Below, in pieces: positions 34,999 through 44,965 of a stretch of 64,000 bases of DNA (positions within the stretch are counted from its first letter, which is position 1; each line of letters starts with the position of its first letter). The translations under genes and the position numbers were made by a program. The stretch is taken from positions 1,984,001 through 2,048,000 of the forward strand of contig NC_014145.1 of the NCBI RefSeq assembly GCF_000253115.1, in the 5' to 3' direction. The notes beneath the pieces are model-generated. The model worked only from the letters and a program-made list of their open reading frames with translations. It was not told the DNA's origin and did no database searches. This DNA is from Thiomonas arsenitoxydans. Lineage in GTDB: Bacteria > Pseudomonadota > Gammaproteobacteria > Burkholderiales > Burkholderiaceae_C.

Positions 34999-36633
34999 TC
35001 AGCGCGGGCGGCTCAGGTCGCGCAGGAGGTCGCTCAAATCGTTGGCCGTGGTGCGCGTGGGCTCGGGGGGCGCTTCGTTCTCCACTGCATCCGCCTCGGC
35101 CTGGCGCTCATCCGGCTGCTCATGGTCATCGTCAGCCGCGACGATGGGGGCGTCTGTTTCGGGCTGCGGGGCCTGCGGCTCGGCGCCCGGCTCTGGCACG
35201 ATCACGGGCGCGGGCGTCGGGCCAGAGCGCAGCCACCTCGTGGACAAAAAGCTCGCCGGCCCGCGCCCGATGATGACGCCGACGCTGGCCTCACCAGACT
35301 CGGGCTTGGGCAGGTGGGTGAAGATGTGGCCGGGCATGTGTGACGACTTCTCCATGCGCCGGCTGACGGACTCGCCCTGCGAACTGCGGGTGATAGATGT
35401 GGTCTCCGAGCTGGCTTGGCCGGTGATCGCCTCCAGCTCGCGGGCCGTGGCGGCGTCAAGCATTTTGTAAACAAATTTCAAACCGCTGTTGCCCCAAATC
35501 GCCCCTCTGACTGCCTTGGGGTTCAACCCTGGGCAGTCGTCGAGGTCGCCGAGACTTTGGTGAGCAAAAATCAAATGCGCATTTCTGTCTCTGATGGTGC
35601 CGGCGGCTCGCAGGGCAGCGGGGGACAAGAGATATTTCAGCTCGTCCAAAAACGCGGTGACCGGCCTCGATTGCTCGGGTCGCTCCTCCAAAATTTGCAG
35701 CACGCGCTGCAGGATCAACTTCTGTGCCGCCACAATCTCAAGGCGAGTGGTCGATCCCATGATGTAGATGACGCCAGGCTTACTGAGCGCGGCGGCCAGG
35801 TCGAAGCCGCCGGAGGGCACGTGCAGCGCCCTCACCCGCCCGAGCTGCCGCAGCTCACGCCAGAGGTTTTCCTTTTCTGTCACCCGCTCGTCCCCGCTGG
35901 CGGTGGCGATCAGGGCCTGGATGTCCGCGCCCTCCATCGCCGATTGGGCAATCCAGCTCGTGGCCTCGCGGTCGCCCCCCCTATAAAAATCTACCCCTGC
36001 GTCCCCAGTTTTTCCTAATTCGAGCCCGACTTGAAGCAGTTCTTCCACCTGGTCTGGGCGGCATCCAAAGAAGGGGTTGATCTGAGGCCCAGCTTGCGGG
36101 CGCAGGTCTATGACATGCACGGGGAAACCGTGCCGCTGGCCCATCCGAGCCAGCGTGCCGGGGAGCATGCGGTCCGGTTTTGGATCAAACACCACGACCG
36201 TTTCACCCGCCGCCGCGAGCTGGGATAACAAAACCCCTGCCAACGACGATTTACCGACTCCACTCTCTCCCAAAATCTCAATGTGATTCTTGTCGATGAC
36301 GTGCTGCGGGTAATAGACGGGTTTTCGATTACCATCGAGGCCAAGGAAAATCCCTTTTTTCAGGTTGATGTAATGCTCGGGGTCAAAGCCTTTTGCCAGT
36401 TTCTTGAGGTTGGCGGCGTCGGTTTTGACATCTGCGACGGAAGATTTAACCCCGCCGCGATAGGTCAGGGCATCCCACGCAAAATACAGGGCGAGAATAA
36501 ATCCGCCGATAGCAGTTAATGACGATGCAGCCGGGTGATTGAATATTTGCAGCAGTTTGGCGGCGAGATAAGCTGCGCCGAAAATCAAAATGAAATTCCG
36601 GGCTGCGGTGAAAATTCGAGATAGGAAGTTCAT
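34999..36633 (-). CDS. Type IV coupling protein (TraD/VirD4-like)
   Basis: The 544-residue protein has an N-terminal TM pair (about 10-52), Walker A GESGVGKSSLAGVLL (about 122-136), VVVFDPKPDRM, and a TraM-recognition-type segment VTAFLDELKYLLSPAALRAAGTIRDRNAHLIFAHQSLGDL with Walker B. The disordered acidic tail ends in DLLRDLSRPR. It should deliver the relaxosome to a helper secretion channel. ATG 36633 overlaps the stop of the small membrane protein gene upstream (ATGA), so the two are coupled. Confidence 0.88.
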   Translation of the reverse strand: MNFLSRIFTAARNFILIFGAAYLAAKLLQIFNHPAASSLTAIGGFILALYFAWDALTYRGGVKSSVADVKTDAANLKKLAKGFDPEHYINLKKGIFLGLDGNRKPVYYPQHVIDKNHIEILGESGVGKSSLAGVLLSQLAAAGETVVVFDPKPDRMLPGTLARMGQRHGFPVHVIDLRPQAGPQINPFFGCRPDQVEELLQVGLELGKTGDAGVDFYRGGDREATSWIAQSAMEGADIQALIATASGDERVTEKENLWRELRQLGRVRALHVPSGGFDLAAALSKPGVIYIMGSTTRLEIVAAQKLILQRVLQILEERPEQSRPVTAFLDELKYLLSPAALRAAGTIRDRNAHLIFAHQSLGDLDDCPGLNPKAVRGAIWGNSGLKFVYKMLDAATARELEAITGQASSETTSITRSSQGESVSRRMEKSSHMPGHIFTHLPKPESGEASVGVIIGRGPASFLSTRWLRSGPTPAPVIVPEPGAEPQAPQPETDAPIVAADDDHEQPDERQAEADAVENEAPPEPTRTTANDLSDLLRDLSRPR

Positions 36634-36989
36634 TCTTCGGCCTCCCGGCGACGGAACACCCCAGCCAAGACGGCCATAGCGGCCATTGCAGGGGCGAACG
36701 CGCCTGCGGCAAGGGCTACCCATGTTGCGCCCCAATCAAACCCGCCCTGCGCCTCTTGGATGCGCTGATAATAATCGACTGCAATGGATAACCAGTTGCC
36801 AAGGCCCATAAAATAATCGGGGGCGATGCGGAATAATACAGAGCCGACGATATAGGCAATTGCGGGTTCCAGCAGGTGAGAATATGAGAGATAAAACAAG
36901 CCGCCTGCGATACCGCCGAGAATAAACACCCCGAAAATCACTTTTATTTTCCAGTGCAAAAGTTTTACTTGATCGTATTTGTCGAACAT
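36630..36989 (-). CDS. Small multi-pass membrane protein upstream of the coupling protein
   Basis: The 119-residue protein has about three TM helices (residues 16-36, 42-58, 88-110), a cytosolic basic N terminus (MFDKYDQVKLLHWKIK) and a charged end RRREAEE. Its stop overlaps the coupling-protein start. The position suggests a membrane partner of the coupling protein. No family recognised. Confidence 0.65.
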   Translation of the reverse strand: MFDKYDQVKLLHWKIKVIFGVFILGGIAGGLFYLSYSHLLEPAIAYIVGSVLFRIAPDYFMGLGNWLSIAVDYYQRIQEAQGGFDWGATWVALAAGAFAPAMAAMAVLAGVFRRREAEE

Positions 36990-36991
36990 TT

Positions 36992-38026
36992 TTAATCCTC
37001 CAAGAATTCAGGAAATGCGTTGAGAAAATCGATTATGCGAGACAGAAAACTCGTGCCGTCGGGTTTCTGATAGGTCAGAAACACTTCTGGGTTTTCTTCT
37101 GGCGGTGCTTGGAAAATGCGGCCGCCATTTCTAACCGCGATGCCCTCATCCCCAGCCTGAGCCAGGCGGTCGATGAACCGCTGCCTGGCCTTGTCGGCTT
37201 GGGTAGCCTGTTCTGCCTGTGCTTCCAGCTCGACATTGCGCCGCGCCTCCCAGGTCCAGTCGCGGCCTGGGTTTTGGAGAAGGCACTTTTTGAAATACAG
37301 GAATGCTTGTTGTCCTTGCAGGCCCTTGGATTTGATATGGGGTGCCAGGGAGCGATGCGCGTCCTGTAGCTTGCAGTTCTGGCCCTTGCAGATGCCAGCC
37401 AGTTTTCCAAGCTGGCCGCTAGACAAGTTGAGCGCGTCTTTTATCGCTTCGAGTTCATCCCCCGGCGTGCCTTGGGGTTCTGGGTCTTGGTTATCCACAG
37501 GCTCGGCCGCCAGGCCGGTTCTTATTTGTTCCTTTCCTTTGTTCCTTTCATTACTTACATAGTCTCGGGTTTTCCAGGATGCTTGTTTCGGCTCTTCAGG
37601 GAAGCAAGTTTCCGGGATTACCGGAAACTTGCTTCCAGCATCCCCGCAAAGGAAGAGCAGGTACTTTTGTGGATCGACCCTGTAGTGCAGTTTGGCTGGG
37701 ATGCCCTTCAGTTTTTCTTCTAGAAGGCCCATGCCGCGCAGCTTGCGACGGACCGCAACCTGGGCATCCGGCCCGAGCTGCAGCATGTGTTGCCAGCTCC
37801 CGAGTTTCTGAAAAAGTGACCCCCTTTCGTCGTTTGGCGCAGCGGCTGGTGCGCCAGACTGAGGAAGGAAAAACCAGCCATCGGTGCTGCGACAGGTCGC
37901 GGAAAGGAAGGCCGCCTGCTGGAGAAAAGCGGCGATTTGCAGGTCGCCGCAGGCCGCGACCAACGCGGTGGGGATGGAGAGGCGCGGCCCATCCAGCTTC
38001 TGGATGATGTCCCAAGCGTCCATCAT
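36992..38026 (-). CDS. Replication-initiator-like protein (winged helix)
   Basis: The 344-residue protein begins MMDAWDIIQKLDGPRLSIPTA. The N-terminal region (about 20-150) has the layout of plasmid/phage replisome-organizer winged helices: LQIAAFLQQAAFLSA, DGWFFLPQSG, SWQHMLQLGPDAQVAVRRKLRGMGLLEEKLKGIPAKLHYRV. A charged central linker and a helical C-terminal region (LEAQAEQATQADKARQRFIDRLAQAG) follow. It is the best candidate for autonomous replication of the excised island. It starts in a TGATG overlap with the gene upstream and ends 3 nt before the next. Confidence 0.55.
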   Translation of the reverse strand: MMDAWDIIQKLDGPRLSIPTALVAACGDLQIAAFLQQAAFLSATCRSTDGWFFLPQSGAPAAAPNDERGSLFQKLGSWQHMLQLGPDAQVAVRRKLRGMGLLEEKLKGIPAKLHYRVDPQKYLLFLCGDAGSKFPVIPETCFPEEPKQASWKTRDYVSNERNKGKEQIRTGLAAEPVDNQDPEPQGTPGDELEAIKDALNLSSGQLGKLAGICKGQNCKLQDAHRSLAPHIKSKGLQGQQAFLYFKKCLLQNPGRDWTWEARRNVELEAQAEQATQADKARQRFIDRLAQAGDEGIAVRNGGRIFQAPPEENPEVFLTYQKPDGTSFLSRIIDFLNAFPEFLED

Positions 38027-38601
38027 CAGCCCTCCAACAGGCTGAGCTGGCCTGGCAGCGCCATGCGCGGGCCGCCCCTTACCCCTCGCGAGGTGCGGGC
38101 CCTGCGCGCTGGTGGGATCGAGTAAAGAGCTTGGTGAAGGGAGTGAAAGTCGTCGAAGCCCAGCAGGTCCCCATGAAGCGCCAGCGCGACGCGCTGGCGC
38201 TTGGCCGCGATCTGCGCCATCCGAGGAGTGCATCGGTCCCTGGTGGCGAGCCGGTGGGTGTCCAGAAGCGCCCGGAAGTCGTCCATCAGCTCGCGCAGGT
38301 GCAGGTCGTCCCTAGCCTGCTCCTCCTCCTCGGCCTGAATGAAGCCTTCCTGCCCGTCTTCCTGCTCCTCTCCCCACTCCACAGGCTGGGCGGGTAGGTT
38401 TGCAGTCAGCCGACTGGCCGACTGGCAAGAGGCAGGGCGGCCGCCGCCGACAATGCGGCTGCCTCGTTGGCGGCGCCGCAGCGAGCGCCCCTGCTCATCA
38501 AGCTCTGCGAGCGAGTCGGCGTTGAGATCGGCCAGGTCGATCCCGCCGGCCGCCAAAAATCGATCAGCCAGCGCCTCGATTTGCTGGTGAGTGAGTTTCA
38601 T
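38026..38601 (-). CDS. Hypothetical acidic-hinged protein (191 aa)
   Basis: The N-terminal helical part (MKLTHQQIEALADRFLAAGG) is followed by an Arg-rich patch, an acidic Glu/Gln stretch (EWGEEQEDGQEGFIQAEEEEQARDD) and a helical C-terminal region with conserved-looking RMAQIAAKRQRVALALHGDLLGFDDFHSLHQALY. It is the second gene of the operon 38909-34999 and overlaps both neighbours by a few bases. No family recognised. Confidence 0.6.
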   Translation of the reverse strand: MKLTHQQIEALADRFLAAGGIDLADLNADSLAELDEQGRSLRRRQRGSRIVGGGRPASCQSASRLTANLPAQPVEWGEEQEDGQEGFIQAEEEEQARDDLHLRELMDDFRALLDTHRLATRDRCTPRMAQIAAKRQRVALALHGDLLGFDDFHSLHQALYSIPPARRARTSRGVRGGPRMALPGQLSLLEG

Positions 38602-38909
38602 GCTGCACCCCCTGCCATGGCCTTGCGAGGGCGGCCCCGCCGCGTGGGTGGAGGCGTCACTTCGTCGCGCAGTGGTGGTTCAGGCTGCTGGCCCAGCAGG
38701 GCCGCCTGAATGTCGGCCACCAGAATTACCTTCTTCACCTGGTCCCCAATTCTCAGATGACGGATTGGAAAGGGGAAAACGCGCCGCGCCTGCAAGTTTG
38801 TAGCTGACTTGTTTCCAGTCGTCACAGAAGCAGAATAGCCTGCCAAAAAAAGCGCCTCGCCTGGTGTAACGGCCAGTCTTTGAGGCATTTCATGTAATTT
38901 CGTTTCCAT
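38598..38909 (-). CDS. Small DNA-binding-like protein with AT-hook-type tail
   Basis: The 103-residue protein has a globular part (LAVTPGEALFLAGYSASVTTGNKSATNLQARRVFPFPIRHLRIGDQVKKVILVADIQAALLG) resembling AlpA/MerR-like excisionase modules that end in a beta-strand wing. The basic tail RRGRPRKAMAGG is of AT-hook type. It is first in the operon leading to the replication and coupling genes, so a regulator or excisionase role is plausible. Confidence 0.5.
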   Translation of the reverse strand: METKLHEMPQRLAVTPGEALFLAGYSASVTTGNKSATNLQARRVFPFPIRHLRIGDQVKKVILVADIQAALLGQQPEPPLRDEVTPPPTRRGRPRKAMAGGAA

Positions 38910-39032
38910 GTTCCCCGGTTCGCCTTGTGATGCGATGGGGAAATTCTCAAGCTGACCGAGTTTGCATTCCAGGGTAATTCAGGCTAGAATTTGTCCTAGG
39001 TTATCTGTCTGTTTTATTTACTGTATTTCATC

Positions 39033-39773
39033 ATGCGCGCAACATCGGAAATGAAAGAGGCGTGGCGGGCCTGCGCATCAGAAATTCGGCAGCTCAGTGG
39101 GCTTGGGACTGGGTTGCTGGAGCGGGCGCTGGGGGTGGGTGATGGCAGCGGCCGTAGCTGGCGGCGCTGGATGGCATCGGCGCCGCCGATGCCCCGCCGC
39201 TGGTGGGATTTGGTGGAAGAAGCGCTGCGCCGGGGGTGGGTGTCAAACCAGGCCGTGCAGACCCTGCTGGGCAGCGTAGAGGGCGCCGAGAAGCGCCTGG
39301 AGGGATTTCTCCAGCGGGAGATCGAGCGGCGCGCTCCGCCGCAAATCGAACATCCCGAGCTGCCGTTTGATCTCCCCCCGACTGTCCCGTCGGCAGAGAT
39401 TGCACACCTGCACAAAAGAGCAAAGCAGTATGGCGATGAGGCATTTTTTTGCCTCGTCACCCAGATGCACTCAGAAATGAACTCTCGCGAGGCGGCGTGG
39501 TTGCTGATGCGTGCCGCCGAGCGGCAGGCTCAGCGGGTCGGAACCCGCGCGGCCCTGGCCGGTCTCCAGAAAGACCCACAAGGGGCAGAATGGCTGCATG
39601 CTGCTGAACTTCTCAAGCCCCTGATAGGCCCCACGTTGAAGTCGGCGGAGATGGAGCAGGGTCGGCCAAAGGGCAATCCAGGGCGCGGGCGCTGGCGGCA
39701 GCGCGATGCGCTGCTCGACGCATTGCAAGCCGCCTATGAGCGGATGGGTTACCCGCCACCGCCGGCAGCATGA
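39033..39773 (+). CDS. Hypothetical protein (246 aa)
   Basis: It is divergent from the 38909 operon and the last gene before the right end. The N-terminal part (MKEAWRACASEIRQLSGLGTGLLERALGVGDGSGRSWRRWMASAPPMPRRWWDLVEEAL) reads like a degenerate helix-turn-helix. The middle is helical and the C terminus basic (RPKGNPGRGRWRQRDALLDALQAAYERMG). It could be a regulator of the replication operon. No family recognised. Confidence 0.55.
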   Translation: MRATSEMKEAWRACASEIRQLSGLGTGLLERALGVGDGSGRSWRRWMASAPPMPRRWWDLVEEALRRGWVSNQAVQTLLGSVEGAEKRLEGFLQREIERRAPPQIEHPELPFDLPPTVPSAEIAHLHKRAKQYGDEAFFCLVTQMHSEMNSREAAWLLMRAAERQAQRVGTRAALAGLQKDPQGAEWLHAAELLKPLIGPTLKSAEMEQGRPKGNPGRGRWRQRDALLDALQAAYERMGYPPPPAA

Positions 39774-39826
39774 AGGCCCGGCGTGGGGGAAACGTGGGGG
39801 AGCGCCCTAGGGAATGATGGGGCACC

Positions 39827-39849
39827 TTGGGGGAATTGTGGGGGAATCG
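39827..39849 (+). repeat. Right arm-type repeat pair (GGGGGAAT)
   Basis: This is the same-orientation counterpart of 20468-20490, with further GGGGGA/GGGAA copies at 39785-39812. It fits integrase arm sites near attR. Confidence 0.55.
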
Positions 39850-39870
39850 TTCCCCCAAAAGGGCGAAAAA

Positions 39871-39895
39871 AAGCCCACATTGTTAGTGTGGGCTT
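39871..39895. terminator. Bidirectional-type terminator near the island's right end
   Basis: A 9-bp stem AAGCCCACA/TGTGGGCTT with a 7-nt loop has an A-run on the left and TTGTTCT on the right. It can stop transcription from tRNA-Asp (minus) and from the 246-aa gene (plus). Confidence 0.75.
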
Positions 39896-39921
39896 GTTCT
39901 GTAAGCACTTGATTTACTTCG

Positions 39922-39973
39922 TTTTATTGGCGGAGTGGACGGGACTCGAACCCGCGACCCCCGGCGTGACAGG
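39922..39973 (-). repeat. Right attachment repeat (tRNA-Asp 3' half)
   Basis: Exact 52-bp copy of 20354-20405, here forming the 3' half of the functional tRNA-Asp. The crossover core lies somewhere within it. Confidence 0.93.
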
Positions 39974-40004
39974 CCGGTATTCTAACCAACTGAACTACCA
40001 CTCC
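39928..40004 (-). tRNA. tRNA-Asp (anticodon GTC)
   Basis: The 77-nt minus-strand gene has acceptor GGAGTGG/CCACTCC, anticodon loop CTGTCAC and encoded CCA. It is the island's integration target; its 3' half was regenerated by the island sequence, so the tRNA stays functional. Confidence 0.96.
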
Positions 40005-40027
40005 ATGCAGATTCGGTTTGTTGAATC

Positions 40028-40103
40028 TGGCGTCCCCTACGAGATTCGAACTCGTGTTATCGCCGTGAAAGGGCGGTGTCCTAGGCCTCTAGACGAAGGG
40101 GAC
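40028..40103 (-). tRNA. tRNA-Glu (anticodon TTC)
   Basis: The 76-nt gene starts GTCCCCTTCGTCTAGAGG, has anticodon loop CTTTCAC and an encoded CCA. It lies 23 nt upstream of tRNA-Asp in the same cluster. Confidence 0.96.
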
Positions 40104-40132
40104 TAAACCTTCAAATATTGCTTGAATTTACT

Positions 40133-40208
<76 letters not shown>

Positions 40209-40283
40209 GAAAGCAAACCAGCATTCTATACCGATTTTTTCCGTCGTTGCAAGCGCTATTTCGTTGTGCTTATAGTGAACCGC

Positions 40284-42704
40284 TCAGTGACGCGCAGTCT
40301 CGGAAACCGGCGCATCCACAGGCGCGACTGACACTTCAACGGCCTTGGCGGGAATTTCGTCTTCCAGTGCCACAGGAACGCGCTCAAGCGCTAGGTCCAA
40401 GACCTGATCAATCCATTTCACCGGGATGATGCTCAGGTTGGCTTTCACGTTTTCGGGCATCTCCTGCAGGTCCTTGACGTTTTCTTCGGGAATCAGCACC
40501 GTCTTGATCCCTCCTCGCAGCGCCGCGAGGAGCTTCTCTTTCAGGCCGCCGATTCCGAGCACCTCACCTCGCAGGGTGATTTCTCCAGTCATGGCAATTT
40601 CAGCCTTGACGGGAATGCCCGTCATCGCGGAGACGATCGCAGTCGTCATGGCAATACCGGCGCTCGGACCATCCTTGGGCGTCGCGCCTTCGGGGACGTG
40701 AATGTGCAGATCGCGTTTCTCGAACAACTCGTCCTTGATGCCAAGGCGTCGTGAGCGAACCCGCACCACGGTGCGAGCGGCCTCGACCGATTCTTTCATC
40801 ACATCGCCCAGAGATCCGGTGCGCAAAATGGCACCCTTTCCGGGCATAGCGGTAGCCTCGATGGTCAACAAATCGCCGCCGACTTCGGTCCAGGCCAAGC
40901 CCACCACCTGACCGACTTGATTCTGTTTTTCGGCGATGCCAAAGTTGAAACGCCTCACGCCGATGAAGTCGTGAAGGTTGTCTTCGGTGACCACAACCTG
41001 ATCGGTGTAGGTTTTAAGCAAGCGTCCTTTGACGGCTTTGCGGCAGATGCGCGAAATCTCACGCTCCAACGAGCGCACCCCCGCCTCGCGCGTGTAGTAG
41101 CGAATCAGGCCTCGAATGGCGCTTTCCGTCACATCGAGCTCGTCTTTCTCTACCCCGTTGTTCTTCATCTGCTTGGGCAGGAGATAACGCTGGGCGATGC
41201 TGACCTTTTCATCCTCGGTGTAGCCGGCCAGACGAATGACCTCCATCCGGTCGAGCAGCGCTGGAGGAATGTTGAGCGAATTCGAGGTGGCGACGAACAT
41301 CACATCGGACAGATCGAAATCAACCTCGACGTAGTGATCGCTGAAGGTGTGGTTCTGTTCGGGATCGAGCACCTCCAACAAGGCAGAGGACGGATCGCCG
41401 CGGAAATCCATGCCGAGTTTGTCCACCTCGTCGAGCAGGAACAGAGGGTTGCGAACCGCCACTTTGTTCAGGCTCTGCAGGATCTTGCCGGGCATGGCGC
41501 CGATGTACGTGCGGCGATGGCCACGAATCTCGGCCTCGTCCCGCACGCCGCCCAGGGCCATGCGCACGAACTTGCGCCCGGTCGCGCGAGCGATGGATTG
41601 ACCCAGCGAGGTCTTGCCCACCCCCGGAGGGCCGACCAGGCAAAGAATCGGCGCCTTGACCTTGTCCACGCGCTGCTGAACCGCGAGATATTCCAGGATG
41701 CGTTCCTTGACCTTTTCGAGGCCGTAGTGATCTTCCTCCAGCACCGCCTCGGCAAATGCCAGATCGTGGCGCACCTTGCTCTTCTTGGACCAGGGCAGGC
41801 TGATCAACACGTCGAGGTAGTTGCGCACCACCGTGGCTTCAGCCGACATCGGGGACATGAGCTTGAGTTTTTTGAGCTCGCCTTCGGCCTTCTTCTTGGC
41901 CTCTTTGGGCATGCGCGCAGCCTTGATCTTTTTCTCGATCTCCTCGATGTCCGCGCCGTCTTCGCCCTCGCCCAGCTCTTTCTGGATGGCCTTGACCTGT
42001 TCGTTCAGGTAGTACTCGCGCTGGCTTTTTTCCATCTGGCGGCGCACCCGACCACGGATGCGCTTTTCGACTTGAAGAATGCCGACTTCACGTTCGAGTT
42101 GTTCAAGCAAATTTTCCAGACGGGCATGCACGTCGTGCAAATCGAGCACAGACTGTTTCTGTTCCAGCTTGAGCGGAAGATGTGCGGCGATGGTGTCAGC
42201 CAGACGGCCCGGATCGTCAATGCCGGAAATCGAGGTGAGAATTTCAGGCGGGATTTTTTTGTTCAGCTTCACATACTGGTCGAACTGCGCCACCACCGCG
42301 CGCCGCATCGCTTCGGATTCCGCGCTGGTTTCCGAACTGGATTCGATAGGCACAGCTTCGCAGGCGAAATAGTCGCCGTTGTCCCGGATGTTCAGGGCGC
42401 TGGCCCGCTGCGCGCCTTCAACCAGCACCTTGACCGTGCCGTCGGGCAGCTTGAGCATCTGCAAAATGCTCGATAGACAGCCCACATCGAACAAATCGTC
42501 GGGCTTGGGCTCATCTTTGGCTGCGGCCTTCTGCGCGACCAACATGATCTGCTTGCCGCTTTCCATGGCCGATTCCAGCGCCTTGATCGACTTGGGACGC
42601 CCCACAAAAAGGGGAATCACCATGTGGGGAAAAACGACCACGTCTCGCAAAGGCAGCAGCGGCAACGCAGTGAGGTCGGTGTTTTGCTCAGGGGTATCGG
42701 ACAT
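40284..42704 (-). CDS. lon: ATP-dependent protease Lon
   Basis: The 806-residue protein has an N-terminal substrate domain ([22 protein letters not shown]), a coiled-coil linker and an AAA+ module with Walker [12 protein letters not shown] (about 357-365) and Walker [11 protein letters not shown]. The C-terminal protease domain has the Ser-Lys dyad (Ser in [11 protein letters not shown], Lys in the following [15 protein letters not shown] segment). It degrades damaged and regulatory proteins. ATG 42704 is chosen with GGTGA upstream; an in-frame GTG lies 9 nt earlier. It follows clpX. Confidence 0.97.
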   Translation of the reverse strand: MSDTPEQNTDLTALPLLPLRDVVVFPHMVIPLFVGRPKSIKALESAMESGKQIMLVAQKAAAKDEPKPDDLFDVGCLSSILQMLKLPDGTVKVLVEGAQRASALNIRDNGDYFACEAVPIESSSETSAESEAMRRAVVAQFDQYVKLNKKIPPEILTSISGIDDPGRLADTIAAHLPLKLEQKQSVLDLHDVHARLENLLEQLEREVGILQVEKRIRGRVRRQMEKSQREYYLNEQVKAIQKELGEGEDGADIEEIEKKIKAARMPKEAKKKAEGELKKLKLMSPMSAEATVVRNYLDVLISLPWSKKSKVRHDLAFAEAVLEEDHYGLEKVKERILEYLAVQQRVDKVKAPILCLVGPPGVGKTSLGQSIARATGRKFVRMALGGVRDEAEIRGHRRTYIGAMPGKILQSLNKVAVRNPLFLLDEVDKLGMDFRGDPSSALLEVLDPEQNHTFSDHYVEVDFDLSDVMFVATSNSLNIPPALLDRMEVIRLAGYTEDEKVSIAQRYLLPKQMKNNGVEKDELDVTESAIRGLIRYYTREAGVRSLEREISRICRKAVKGRLLKTYTDQVVVTEDNLHDFIGVRRFNFGIAEKQNQVGQVVGLAWTEVGGDLLTIEATAMPGKGAILRTGSLGDVMKESVEAARTVVRVRSRRLGIKDELFEKRDLHIHVPEGATPKDGPSAGIAMTTAIVSAMTGIPVKAEIAMTGEITLRGEVLGIGGLKEKLLAALRGGIKTVLIPEENVKDLQEMPENVKANLSIIPVKWIDQVLDLALERVPVALEDEIPAKAVEVSVAPVDAPVSETARH

Positions 42705-42754
42705 GTAGGTCACCCGAAAATAAGTTGGTGTGCAGATGGGGACTCAGGCTGAAT

Positions 42755-42791
42755 TTGCAAGCAGGCGATGCTGGCAACCTCCTGCTTGCAA
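42755..42791 (-). terminator. Hairpin between clpX and lon
   Basis: A perfect 11-bp stem TTGCAAGCAGG/CCTGCTTGCAA with a 15-nt loop lies between the genes. It lacks a long T-run (AAATTC follows on the minus strand), so it may attenuate rather than stop transcription from clpX into lon. Confidence 0.5.
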
Positions 42792-42808
42792 CCGCCGGCT
42801 GGCTGCCG

Positions 42809-44077
<1,269 letters not shown>

Positions 44078-44105
44078 GGGCGTGTATCTACTTGGAGGGT
44101 GAGGA

Positions 44106-44714
44106 TCAGGAGCGCTTGGAGATGACCTCGTCAATCAGGCCATAGTCCTTGGCCTCGTCGGCCGACATGAAAAAGTCGCGTTCCGTGTCGATGCCAATTT
44201 TTTCAAGGGTCTGGCCCGTGCGCTCGGCAAGAATGCCGTTGAGTCTTTCGCGCAGATAGAGAATTTCGCGCGCCTGAATCTCGATGTCCGTCGCCTGGCC
44301 CTGCGCCCCGCCAGAGGGTTGATGAATCATGATGCGCGAATTGGGCAGCGAGTAGCGCTTGCCCTTTGCGCCAGCCGCCATCAGGAAGGCGCCCATGCTG
44401 GCGGCAATGCCGGTGCACAAGGTGGACACGTCGGGTTTGATGAACTGCATGGTGTCGAAAATCGCCATGCCGGCAGACACCGAGCCGCCGGGCGAATTGA
44501 TATAGAGCGAAATATCCTTGTCGGGATTTTCCGACTCGAGAAACAGCAATTGCGCCACGACCAGATTGGCCATCTGATCGTTGATGGGGCCGACCAGAAA
44601 AATCACCCGCTCGCGCAGCAGCCGCGAGTAAATGTCATAGGCGCGTTCACCGCGGCCGCTTTGCTCGATGACCATGGGCACCAGGCCCAGGTTTTGAATG
44701 TCAGTAGCGCTCAT
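44106..44714 (-). CDS. clpP: ATP-dependent Clp protease proteolytic subunit
   Basis: The 202-residue serine protease shows catalytic Ser in [20 protein letters not shown] segment (here [20 protein letters not shown]), His in [13 protein letters not shown] and Asp in [12 protein letters not shown]. It begins at [28 protein letters not shown], the conserved start with propeptide. It forms tetradecamers with ClpX, whose gene follows. tig-clpP-clpX-lon order is the conserved proteobacterial arrangement. Confidence 0.97.
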   Translation of the reverse strand: MSATDIQNLGLVPMVIEQSGRGERAYDIYSRLLRERVIFLVGPINDQMANLVVAQLLFLESENPDKDISLYINSPGGSVSAGMAIFDTMQFIKPDVSTLCTGIAASMGAFLMAAGAKGKRYSLPNSRIMIHQPSGGAQGQATDIEIQAREILYLRERLNGILAERTGQTLEKIGIDTERDFFMSADEAKDYGLIDEVISKRS

Positions 44715-44829
44715 GGAAGAAAAAAACGTGAAGGTGGACACAGATTAGCACGCACTTTGCTCTACCGATGCCAGCGTGCGAGATTTCCGCACCGGGTTTG
44801 CGGTGGGCGCAACAGCGTCCTTAAAACAC

Positions 44830-44960
44830 AAAAGCCGCTGCACGCCTGGGCGCACAGCGGCTCTCAAGGAAACGTAGGGCCGCCCCAAGTTTCCTTGACC
44901 CCTGCCTGCGGGGGCGGGCTGGGCGCAGCCCGGCCCTGGGGCGCTCATCAGTATGGCCAA
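44830..44960. repeat. Structured GC-rich intergenic sequence between tig and clpP
   Basis: It contains CAAGGAAAC/GTTTCCTTG arms (about 44867-44899) and GGGCTGGGCGCAGCCC near 44926. The paired arms and position between two genes resemble a REP-like element or a processing or terminator structure. No gene is seen here. Confidence 0.4.
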
Positions 44961-44965
44961 CGGGG

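Larger units (their letters stand above)
20354..39973. mobile_element. 19.6-kb mobilizable genomic island integrated in tRNA-Asp, carrying a type II retron
   Basis: The segment is bounded by an exact 52-bp direct repeat: a fragment of the tRNA-Asp 3' half at the left and the complete tRNA-Asp at the right. A tyrosine integrase lies at the left end and plasmid-type genes fill the interior: ParA/RHH, replication-like protein, relaxase, coupling protein, toxin-antitoxin. No type IV secretion pilus genes were found, so transfer would need a helper. Gene content and lower-GC islets (21.6-22.3 kb, 30-31.8 kb) differ from the flanking backbone. Confidence 0.85.
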
